A stretch of DNA of 64,000 bases from Actinomadura_C alba (lineage in GTDB: Bacteria; Actinomycetota; Actinomycetes; Streptosporangiales; Streptosporangiaceae): NCBI RefSeq assembly GCF_039530285.1, contig NZ_BAAAOK010000006.1, forward strand, positions 1 through 64,000, in the 5' to 3' direction. The notes below the pieces were generated by a model that saw nothing but the letters and a program-made list of their open reading frames with translations, did no database searches and was not told the DNA's origin. The translations under genes were made by a program, and so were the position numbers. Numbering within the stretch: position 1 is the stretch's first letter; the number at the start of each line of letters is the position of its first letter. Positions 33,881 to 41,323 of this stretch are shown here, piece by piece.

Positions 33881-34684
33881 TCAGCGGTCTCGCGCGTCGT
33901 GCCTTCGTCTGCCGCGCCTGACGCGGTGCCGGAGCACGAGGGAGAGGTAGGCGCCGAGCTCGATCGTGTAACGGCGCCACAGCCGGCGCGGCTCCCGGTA
34001 GAGACGGTAGAGCCAGCCGATCCGGAGTCTGAGGACCCAGCCCGGGTACCACTCCCGGCGCTCGGCGAGATGCTCGAAGTACGCGCCGCACGTGATGATC
34101 ACCGGTACCTCGAGCCGGTCCCGATTCTCCGTGACGAAGATCTGCTGCAACGGCGTGCCCAGACCCACGTGCAGGATGTCCGGCTTCGCCTCGTTGATCT
34201 CGTCGACGAGGCGGTCGACGTCGGCCGGCGCGATTCGGCCGGACTCGTCCGCCCAGTGCCCGTGCTGGGTACCGGCGATCCGCAGCCCGGGGTACCAGTT
34301 CACGAGGTTCTCCGCCGCCGCGTCGGCCGTTCCTGGCGCGTTGCCGAACAGGAAGACCCGCCAGCCCTTCTCGGCCGGCATCCCGAAGAAGTCGTCGGTG
34401 AGGTCGTCGTTGGCCATCCGGGCCGGCAGCGGCGTGCCGAAGATCTTGGCCGCGAGCACCACGCCCCAGCCGTCGGCGAGGTTCAGATCGAAGGCGTTCA
34501 TCAGTTCCCGCAGCGGGGCGTCGTGCTGTGCCGCCATCACGTAGTTGGGGTTGGCGAAGGTGACGGTGAGCTGCCGGCGGCTGAGGACCGCCTCCTCGAG
34601 GAAGTCGCGCAGCATGCGGACGTCGGCCTTGCTGACCCCCACCCCCAGCACGTCCACGATCTCGTGCGGCCAGCCCTTGTCCAT
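33881..34684 (-). CDS. WecG/TagA/CpsF family glycosyltransferase
   Basis: A GT26-family transferase, 267 residues. This family moves N-acetylmannosamine(uronic acid) or related sugars onto lipid-linked GlcNAc in teichoic acid or exopolysaccharide synthesis. Landmarks: TVTFANPNYVM, the catalytic-region LNLADGWGVVLAAKIFGTPLP, FLFGNAPGTADAAAENL, DILHVGLGTPLQQIF and a C-terminal membrane-associating basic/aromatic segment (WLYRLYREPRRLWRRY). GAGGGA precedes the ATG. No other polysaccharide gene is adjacent; the surface-polysaccharide locus begins about 15 kb away. Confidence 0.9.
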   Translation of the reverse strand: MDKGWPHEIVDVLGVGVSKADVRMLRDFLEEAVLSRRQLTVTFANPNYVMAAQHDAPLRELMNAFDLNLADGWGVVLAAKIFGTPLPARMANDDLTDDFFGMPAEKGWRVFLFGNAPGTADAAAENLVNWYPGLRIAGTQHGHWADESGRIAPADVDRLVDEINEAKPDILHVGLGTPLQQIFVTENRDRLEVPVIITCGAYFEHLAERREWYPGWVLRLRIGWLYRLYREPRRLWRRYTIELGAYLSLVLRHRVRRGRRRHDARDR

Positions 34685-34821
34685 ATGATCCCTCGCCTGT
34701 GAGCCTCGCCCCTGCGGACGCCGTCGGCCCGACGGAGCCTATCGAGAGCCGGGTCGCGGTGGCGGCGATGCCGGGAACTCACCGGCGCGGAGCGCGTCAC
34801 CGGTTCACGGTCGTCGCCCGC

Positions 34822-34900
34822 CCGTCCGAAGTCAGGCCATCCGTCCGAGGTCAGACCGTCCGTCCCTGAGATCAGACCGCCCGTCCCTGAGATCAGACCA
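34822..34900. repeat. Imperfect 19-21-bp tandem repeat over ppx 3' end
   Basis: Four successive units starting CCGTCC and containing GTCAG/ATCAGACC: 34822-34840, 34841-34859, 34860-34880, 34881-34900. The last unit contains the stop codon of the Ppx/GppA gene, so repeat expansion has touched the 3' end of the coding region. Confidence 0.7.
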
Positions 34901-35906
34901 GCGACCAGGCGATCCCATCAAGGATGTCGTGCTCGCTGACGACGACCGCGCCGAAACCGTACTCCCGCATGATCCGGTCGAGGATCAGCGCGCCCGCGCC
35001 GATGACGTCGACCCGGCCGGGATGCATGACGCCGATGGCGGCGCGCTCGTCGTGGGTCGAGCGCAGCAGCCGGCGGGTGACCTCGTGCACCTGCGCCGCG
35101 GTGATCCGGGACAGATGGATGCGGGCGGGGTCGTACTCGGGCAGGTCGAGCGCCATCCCGGCGACGGTGGTGACCGAGCCGGCCAGCCCGACGAGCGTGC
35201 GGGCCTGATCGACCGGGACGACCTCGCGCACGGCGGCCAGTTGGGCGTCGATGTCGGCCACCGCGTCGGCGACCTGTTCGGGCGTGGGCGCACCCTGCGG
35301 GCCGATGGCGGCCGGATCGGTCCCGCGCCGCTCGGGGTCGCCGTCGCGCAGATGGCGCTCGGTCATCCGGACGCAGCCGATGTCGATCGATCGCGCCGCC
35401 TCGACCGACGAGGTGCCGAGGACGAACTCGGTGGACCCACCGCCGATGTCGACGACCAGGTACGGGCGTGCCGGGCGCAGCTCCACGAGGTCGCGGGTGG
35501 CCCCGACGAACGACAGCTGCGCCTCTTCGTCGCCGCTGATCACCTCGGGCACGACCCCGAAGATCTCGACGACCCCGTTGACGAACTCGGCCTGGTTCCG
35601 CGCGTCACGGGTCGCGCTGGTGGCCACGACCCGCACCTTCTCGGCCCCGTGGGCATCGATCAGCTTGGCGTAGCCGCGCATGGCCGCGAACGTGCGCTCC
35701 AGCGCCTCGGGCGCGAGCATTCCGGTCCGGTCGACGCCCTGGCCCAGCCGGACGATCTCCATCCGGCGCTCGATGTCGGTGAGCCGCCCGTCACCGATGT
35801 CGGCGAGCAGCAGGCGCACCGAGTTGGTGCCGCAGTCGATCGCGGCTACACGCGTCACGTTCTCGGCCCGCTGCGCCGCGTCGGGGCGCGCCACCGGCTC
35901 GGTCAC
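34893..35906 (-). CDS. ppx: Ppx/GppA family exopolyphosphatase
   Basis: An ASKHA-fold phosphatase acting on polyphosphate and/or pppGpp, 337 residues from GTG 35906 (GGGAGG upstream). The phosphate loops VAAIDCGTNSVRLLLAD and DIGGGSTEFVLG are present, with the conserved SGDEEAQLSFVGA glutamates. It is the short form without the C-terminal HD domain. It overlaps the DUF501 gene stop by four bases (GTGA), giving the operon eno-divIC-DUF501-ppx seen across actinobacteria. Confidence 0.93.
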   Translation of the reverse strand: MTEPVARPDAAQRAENVTRVAAIDCGTNSVRLLLADIGDGRLTDIERRMEIVRLGQGVDRTGMLAPEALERTFAAMRGYAKLIDAHGAEKVRVVATSATRDARNQAEFVNGVVEIFGVVPEVISGDEEAQLSFVGATRDLVELRPARPYLVVDIGGGSTEFVLGTSSVEAARSIDIGCVRMTERHLRDGDPERRGTDPAAIGPQGAPTPEQVADAVADIDAQLAAVREVVPVDQARTLVGLAGSVTTVAGMALDLPEYDPARIHLSRITAAQVHEVTRRLLRSTHDERAAIGVMHPGRVDVIGAGALILDRIMREYGFGAVVVSEHDILDGIAWSLV

Positions 35907-36475
35907 TGGTCCTCCCGGGCAGCACGATTCTTGACAGCGGGCATGACAGTTCGCAAGCCTTGATCGTAGACGACGTCGCCGCCGCCCGCGCATGGACCGT
36001 TCCGCCACCATTCGGGCAGCGCATCGAGCGCCTCCCTGCCGAACGGATTGCTCCCCGGCACCGCCAGCTCGTGCGCTACGAGTGCGTGCAGGCACTTCAC
36101 CCGCTCGGGCATGCCGCCGGCGCTCTGCGTGCCCGCGGCCAGTGGCTCGACGCCCTCGTGCCGGGCCACCTCGTCGCGCCGGCGCAGATAGTCCTCGTGC
36201 GCCGCGGCGTACTCCTCGGCGAGCTCCGCGTCGCTCGCGAGCCGCTCGGTCATCTCCCGCATGAGTCCGCCGGCCTCCAGGGTCCCGATGGCCGAGGCGG
36301 CCTTCGGGCAGGTCAGGTAGAACAACGTCGGGAACGGCGTGCCGTCCGGCAGCCGCGGCGCGGTCTCGATCACATCGGGCAGCCCGCACGGACACCGATG
36401 GGCGACCGCGCGCACCCCCCGGGGTTCGCGGCCGAGTTGCTCCGCGACGGCCGCCACATCGCTTTCTTCGATCAA
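35903..36475 (-). CDS. DUF501 protein
   Basis: 190 residues. TTG 36475 was chosen because AAGGGAG lies six bases upstream and the protein then begins LIEESDVAAVAEQLGREPRGV, the family-like N-terminus. Conserved Cys/His positions include AHRCPCGLPDV, FYLTCPKA, RVKCLHAL and the C-terminal GPCAGGG, which could bind a metal. Function is unknown. It is always found between divIC and ppx in actinobacteria and is coupled to ppx here. Confidence 0.88.
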   Translation of the reverse strand: MIEESDVAAVAEQLGREPRGVRAVAHRCPCGLPDVIETAPRLPDGTPFPTLFYLTCPKAASAIGTLEAGGLMREMTERLASDAELAEEYAAAHEDYLRRRDEVARHEGVEPLAAGTQSAGGMPERVKCLHALVAHELAVPGSNPFGREALDALPEWWRNGPCAGGGDVVYDQGLRTVMPAVKNRAAREDQ

Positions 36476-36528
36476 GCCGGCTCCCTTTTCCAACCGCCGG
36501 TCAACGCGCTTGGGAAGAAGATCACTTC

Positions 36529-36963
36529 CTAGCGCCGGTCCGCCTCTTCGACGGATCGCCACAAGGTGGCGTACCACGGCGGTGTACGGCCGGCAGTATC
36601 TTGCCCACCCTGTTTTCCCGTGGCCCCGTTACCGTCGAGAACGACATAGCACTTCTCCCCTGGCATGCAGTAGTGCAGCCGGCGACGCGCCTCCCGCTTA
36701 ATGTACGACTCGTCGCCCAGTCGCAGCTTACGAAGGGCCAGTTCTTCGACCTGCTGCTGCGCCACCCGTTCCTGGTGCCGCAGCTCGGCGATCTCACGCC
36801 GCTGCGCCACGTACTCGCGGACCGGGTAGGCGAGGCTCAGCGCGATCGCGCACATGACGATGGCCAGGATGGCGGCACGACTCGTGAGATGGCCGCGGGC
36901 CTGCGTCCCGGCCGGTCGCTCATCGGCCGGCCGGGATGTCCTCTCGTCCGCACTGCCCGCCAT
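36529..36963 (-). CDS. divIC: FtsB/DivIC-like septum formation protein
   Basis: A 144-residue bitopic division protein: a cytoplasmic Arg/Ala-rich N-terminus (1-27), one transmembrane helix (about 28-47), a coiled coil (YVAQRREIAELRHQERVAQQ region, about 50-85), and the ESYIKREARRRLHYCMPGE segment typical of the family. By family knowledge it joins FtsQ and FtsL in the divisome. It starts nine bases after the eno stop, in the conserved operon. Confidence 0.9.
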   Translation of the reverse strand: MAGSADERTSRPADERPAGTQARGHLTSRAAILAIVMCAIALSLAYPVREYVAQRREIAELRHQERVAQQQVEELALRKLRLGDESYIKREARRRLHYCMPGEKCYVVLDGNGATGKQGGQDTAGRTPPWYATLWRSVEEADRR

Positions 36964-36972
36964 CGCGCGCCG

Positions 36973-38256
36973 TCAGCCGTCCCAGTGGAAGCGGGGGAAC
37001 GCCGACGCCCCCGCGTACCGGGCCGCGTCGTCGAGCAGCTCTTCGATGCGGAGCAACTGGTTGTACTTGGCCACCCGGTCGCTGCGGGCCGGCGCACCCG
37101 TCTTGATCTGGCCACAATTCGTCGCCACGGCCAGGTCGGCGATCGTGGTGTCCTCGGTCTCGCCGGACCGATGGCTCATCATGCAGCGGTAGCCGCTGGT
37201 CTGGGCCAGGGCGACCGCGTCGAGCGTCTCGGTGAGCGTGCCGATCTGGTTGACCTTGACCAGCAGGGCGTTGGCGGTGCCGGTGTCGATGCCGCGTCCC
37301 AGCCGCTCGGGGTTGGTGACGAACAGGTCGTCGCCGACGATCTGCACCCGATCGCCGACCGCGTCGGTGAGGGCCTTCCAGCCGTCCCAGTCCTCTTCGG
37401 AGAGCGGGTCCTCGATGGACACGAGCGGGTAGGCGCCGATCCATTCGCGGTAGAGCGCGATCATCTCGTCGGCGGTGCGCTTACCGCCCTCGAACTCGTA
37501 CGCCCCGTCGCTGTAGAACTCGGTGGCCGCGACGTCGAGGGCGAGCGCGATGTCCCGGCCGGGCGTGTAGCCGGCCTTCTTGATCGCCTCGATGATCAGA
37601 TCGAGTGCCTCGCGGTTGCTCGGCAGGTTCGGCGCGAAACCGCCCTCGTCGCCGAGCCCCGTCGCCAGGCCCTTGCCCTTCAGAACGGACTTCAGCGCGT
37701 GGTAGGTCTCAGTGCCCCACCGCAGCGCCTCTTTGAAGCTCGACGCCCCGATCGGAGCGATCATGAACTCCTGGATGTCGACGTTGCTGTCCGCGTGCGC
37801 TCCGCCGTTCAGGATGTTCATCATGGGCACCGGCAGCAGGTGCGCGTTGGGACCGCCGACATAGCGGAACAGCGGAAGACCGGCCGAGACGGCGGCGGCC
37901 TTGGCGACCGCCAGGCTCACCCCGAGGATCGCGTTGGCGCCGAAGCGCGACTTGTCCGGGGTGCCGTCCAAGTCGATCATCAGCTGGTCGACCAGGCGCT
38001 GGTCGTCGGCGTCATAACCGACGATCTTGGGCTCGATGTCGTCGACGACCGCGACGACGGCCTCCTCGACGCCCTTGCCCGCGTAGCGGTCGCCGCCGTC
38101 ACGCCGCTCGACGGCCTCGAACTGCCCGGTAGAGGCACCGCTCGGAACCGCGGCGCGCGCCTCGGATCCGTCGTCCAGAAGGATCTCCACCTCGACGGTG
38201 GGATTGCCGCGGGAATCCAGGATCTCCCGGGCCAGTACGGTGTCGATCGACGACAC
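36973..38256 (-). CDS. eno: Enolase
   Basis: Interconverts 2-phosphoglycerate and phosphoenolpyruvate in glycolysis. 427 residues, full length. Visible marks are LDSRGNPTVEVE, SGASTGQFEA, the flexible loop, Mg ligands in LALDVAATEF, SIEDPLSEEDWDGW and DD in QIVGDDLFVTN, the catalytic Lys in LLVKVNQIGTLTE, and MSHRSGETEDTTIADL. GTG 38256 has AGGAG seven bases upstream. It is the first gene of eno-divIC-DUF501-ppx. Confidence 0.97.
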   Translation of the reverse strand: MSSIDTVLAREILDSRGNPTVEVEILLDDGSEARAAVPSGASTGQFEAVERRDGGDRYAGKGVEEAVVAVVDDIEPKIVGYDADDQRLVDQLMIDLDGTPDKSRFGANAILGVSLAVAKAAAVSAGLPLFRYVGGPNAHLLPVPMMNILNGGAHADSNVDIQEFMIAPIGASSFKEALRWGTETYHALKSVLKGKGLATGLGDEGGFAPNLPSNREALDLIIEAIKKAGYTPGRDIALALDVAATEFYSDGAYEFEGGKRTADEMIALYREWIGAYPLVSIEDPLSEEDWDGWKALTDAVGDRVQIVGDDLFVTNPERLGRGIDTGTANALLVKVNQIGTLTETLDAVALAQTSGYRCMMSHRSGETEDTTIADLAVATNCGQIKTGAPARSDRVAKYNQLLRIEELLDDAARYAGASAFPRFHWDG

Positions 38257-38456
38257 GAGCGACTCCTAGTGCTCAAAGCTGGGATATTTCGTCCCCCTGA
38301 GCGTAGTGCCGCGCACCGAGGCCCGCCCAACTGGCACGCCGAAACGCCCCGCGCCGTGCGTTATCCAACCGTTCCCCCGTCGCGGCTTGACCGGAGGGCG
38401 TCGCCTATAGTCCACTAAGCTGGCCAAACAGACTTGATTAGTAGGGAAGACACCAA

Positions 38457-39518
38457 ATGAAGCGCAGGATGAGATTGCGGCAGGTCGCCGCTGCCCTGGC
38501 CGTACTGACCGGTGCGGGAGCTCTCACCGCCTGTGGCAGCGACTCGGGTACGGACGGCTCCGGCGGTTCCGGCGGCTCTGAGATCAAGCTGGGCTATTTC
38601 CCGAACATCACCCACGCCACCGCGCTCGTGGGCATCCAGAAGGGCTTCTTCACCAAGCAGCTGGGCAGCGGGGTCAAGCTCACGACCGCCACGTTCAACG
38701 CCGGCCCTTCCGCGACCGAGGCGCTCTTCTCCGGTGCCATCGACGCGACCTACATCGGCCCGAGCCCGGCCATCAACGCGTGGGCCAAGTCGCACGGCAA
38801 GGCCATCAAGATCATCTCTGGGGCGGCGTCCGGTGGCGCCTCGCTCGTCGTCAACCCGTCGATCAAGAGCGTCGAGGACCTCCGGGGCAAGACGATCGCC
38901 ACGCCGCAGCTCGGCAACACCCAGGACGTGGCCCTGCGCTACTACCTGAAGCAGAAGGGCCTGCGGACAGACAAGAACGGCGGTGGCGACGTCAAGGTCA
39001 GGCCGCAGGACAACGCGGTCACGCTGCAGTCCTTCGCCCAGGGCGCCATCGACGGCGCATGGGTCCCCGAGCCGCACGCCTCCCGGCTGGTGCTCGAGAA
39101 CAAGGGCAAGCGGCTGCTCAACGAGAACGACCTGTGGCCCGGCCGCAAGTTCGTGGTCACGCACCTCATCGTGCGGACGGAGTTCCTCAAGAGCCACCCC
39201 GACCTGGTGAAGAAGCTCGTCGCGGGATCGGTCGAGGCCAACGCGTTCATCAACTCCGATCCGGCCGGCGCGAAGAAGTCGGCGAACGCCCAACTCGCGG
39301 AGCTGAGCGGCAAGCCGCTCAAGGACGACGTGCTGGAGTCGTCGTTCAAGGAGATCGCCTTCACCGACGACCCGATCGCGTCGTCACTGCACGAAGGCGC
39401 CAAGCACGCGCAGGAGATCGGGCTCCTGGAGCCGGTCGACCTCGCCGGCATCTACGACCTCGGCCCTCTGAACGAGGTACTGAAGACTGAGGGGAAGAGC
39501 CCCGTGAGCGATTCATGA
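38457..39518 (+). CDS. ABC transporter substrate-binding lipoprotein (SsuA/TauA-like)
   Basis: A periplasmic-type binding protein anchored as a lipoprotein: signal peptide with lipobox LTAC (Cys about residue 26), a Gly/Ser-rich tether, then the NMT1/SsuA-like fold (KLGYFPNITHATALVGIQKGFF, GPSPAINAW, VNPSIKSVEDLRGKTIATPQLGNTQD). This family binds aliphatic sulfonates, taurine, nitrate or similar; the choice is not visible. It overlaps the ATPase gene by four bases (ATGA). Its promoter region contains an ACTAA/TTAGT inverted pair (38414-38442), too weak to call. Confidence 0.92.
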   Translation: MKRRMRLRQVAAALAVLTGAGALTACGSDSGTDGSGGSGGSEIKLGYFPNITHATALVGIQKGFFTKQLGSGVKLTTATFNAGPSATEALFSGAIDATYIGPSPAINAWAKSHGKAIKIISGAASGGASLVVNPSIKSVEDLRGKTIATPQLGNTQDVALRYYLKQKGLRTDKNGGGDVKVRPQDNAVTLQSFAQGAIDGAWVPEPHASRLVLENKGKRLLNENDLWPGRKFVVTHLIVRTEFLKSHPDLVKKLVAGSVEANAFINSDPAGAKKSANAQLAELSGKPLKDDVLESSFKEIAFTDDPIASSLHEGAKHAQEIGLLEPVDLAGIYDLGPLNEVLKTEGKSPVSDS

Positions 39519-40336
39519 CACCGGCCCCCGATTCCGTCGCGGCCGCCGGCACCGGATCCCGCCACACGGGACGAGGGCTCCGCCTGGACGGGGTCTCCAA
39601 GGCGTTCGGCTCCGGCGCCACGGCACTGCTCGCCCTGGACAACGTGTCGCTGAACGTGGCGCCGGGCGAGTTCGTCTGCCTGCTCGGCGCCTCGGGCTGC
39701 GGGAAGAGCACGCTGCTCAACCTGGTCGCCGACCTCGACCGGCCCAGTGCGGGCGCGATCGACGTCGGCGGCGCCCGGGTGGCGCTGATGTTCCAGGAAC
39801 CGGCGCTGTTCCCGTGGCTGACCGTCACCGGCAACATCGAGCTCGCCCTGCGCATGCGCGGGGTACCGCGTCAGGAGCGTCGGCAGCGGGCCGCGCAGCT
39901 GCTCGCCTCCGTGCACCTGGGCGGCTTCGAGCGGCGGCGGCCGCACCAGCTGTCCGGCGGCATGCGGCAGCGGGTGGCGCTCGCCCGCGCCCTCGCCCTC
40001 ACCGTGGACGACGCGGACGCCTCCCGCGGCACCGTACTGCTCATGGACGAGCCGTTCGGCGCGCTCGACGCGATGACCCGCGACCTCCTGCACGACGAGA
40101 TCGAGCGGATCTGGCGCGAGCGCGATCTCACCGTGCTGTTCGTGACGCACAACGTGCGCGAGGCGGTACGGCTGGGCGACCGGGTCGTCCTGCTGTCCAG
40201 TCGCCCGGGCCGGGTCGTCGAGGAGTTCCCCGTGACACTCGACCGCCCTCGGCGAATCGACTCCACCGAGGTCGCGACGCTGTCCGCCGCCATCACCGAC
40301 CGACTGCGCGAGGAGGTCAGCCGCCATGGCGCCTGA
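39515..40336 (+). CDS. ABC transporter ATPase (SsuB-like)
   Basis: 273 residues with a complete nucleotide-binding domain: Walker A GASGCGKST, Q-loop MFQEPALFPWLT, signature LSGGMRQRV, Walker B TVLLMDEPFGALD, H-loop FVTHNVREA. The arrangement (FPWLTV after the Q-loop) is typical of nitrate/sulfonate/taurine importers. It is coupled at both ends to the binding-protein and permease genes. Confidence 0.94.
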   Translation: MTPAPDSVAAAGTGSRHTGRGLRLDGVSKAFGSGATALLALDNVSLNVAPGEFVCLLGASGCGKSTLLNLVADLDRPSAGAIDVGGARVALMFQEPALFPWLTVTGNIELALRMRGVPRQERRQRAAQLLASVHLGGFERRRPHQLSGGMRQRVALARALALTVDDADASRGTVLLMDEPFGALDAMTRDLLHDEIERIWRERDLTVLFVTHNVREAVRLGDRVVLLSSRPGRVVEEFPVTLDRPRRIDSTEVATLSAAITDRLREEVSRHGA

Positions 40337-41228
40337 GGCGATGACCACTGAGCCGAGGAAAGACACCGAGGACCTCGCGCCGGCGGTGAACCGGGAGCTC
40401 GCGGGGCTCGACGCCCTCGAGCTGACGGTGCGCTCGCGCCGCAATCCGATCGCCCGCCTCTGGTCGGCGGCCTGGCCGGTGCTGGCGGCGGTCGGGATCG
40501 CGCTGGCCCTCTGGCAGCTGGTCGTCCTGAGCGGGTGGAAGGAGTCGTGGGTCCTGCCGGGGCCCGCCGACGTGCTGCCCGAGCTCTGGAACTCGGTGAC
40601 GAGCGGCTCCTTCTGGGGTGCCGTCGGCCTGACCATGCAGCGCGCCGTCATCGGCTTCGCCGTGTCGGTACTCGTCGGCACGGTCCTCGGGCTGGCGGTG
40701 TCCAGGTTCGGCGTGCTCCGCCGGGCGTTCGGATCCCTGATCACCGGCCTGCAGACCATGCCGTCCATCGCGTGGTTCCCGCTCGCCATCCTGCTGTTCC
40801 AGCTGAGCGAGAGCGCGATCCTGTTCGTGGTGGTGCTGGGGGCGGCGCCGTCCATCGCGAACGGTCTCATCGCGGGCGTGGACTATCTGCCGCCGATCCT
40901 GCTGCGGGCCGGGAAGGTCATGGGCCTTCGCGGGTTGTCGCAGTACCGGCATCTGATCCTGCCGGCGTCGCTGCCCGCCTTCGTGGCCGGGCTCAAGCAG
41001 GGCTGGGCGTTCGCCTGGCGCAGCCTGATGGCCGGTGAGCTGCTCGTGCAGATCGGGACCACGTCGTCGGTGGGCCGGCTGCTCTCGGACTCCCGGGAGC
41101 TCAGCGACACGGCGGCGATGATCTCGGTCATGCTCGTCATCCTGGTCATCGGCATCGTCATCGACCAGCTCTTCGGCCTGGCCGACCGTACCCTGCGCAA
41201 CCGGTGGGGCCTGAACGCCGCCGACTGA
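40326..41228 (+). CDS. ABC transporter permease (SsuC-like)
   Basis: 300 residues, about six transmembrane helices after a cytoplasmic N-terminal tail. The EAA-like loop (SQYRHLILPASLPAFVAGLKQGWAFAWRSLM region, about 199-236) couples to the ATPase. It overlaps the ATPase gene by 11 bases. The three genes form one plus-strand operon importing a sulfonate-, taurine- or nitrate-like solute. No monooxygenase (ssuD/tauD) accompanies it. Its end converges on the PBP gene. Confidence 0.93.
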   Translation: MAPEAMTTEPRKDTEDLAPAVNRELAGLDALELTVRSRRNPIARLWSAAWPVLAAVGIALALWQLVVLSGWKESWVLPGPADVLPELWNSVTSGSFWGAVGLTMQRAVIGFAVSVLVGTVLGLAVSRFGVLRRAFGSLITGLQTMPSIAWFPLAILLFQLSESAILFVVVLGAAPSIANGLIAGVDYLPPILLRAGKVMGLRGLSQYRHLILPASLPAFVAGLKQGWAFAWRSLMAGELLVQIGTTSSVGRLLSDSRELSDTAAMISVMLVILVIGIVIDQLFGLADRTLRNRWGLNAAD

Positions 41229-41323
41229 ACGCCACCACCGACCGAACCGCACCGACCGAACGGCACCGACTGACCCCCGCACCCCGGCCGCGATCGGCGG
41301 CGGTACGGCCCGACGCCGCCGGA

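Noticed and set aside
38406..38443. ACTAA/TTAGT inverted pair and TATAGT near the ABC transporter start as a sulfur-regulator operator or promoter
   Set aside because: Half-sites are short and widely spaced, and no -35 element has acceptable spacing from TATAGT.
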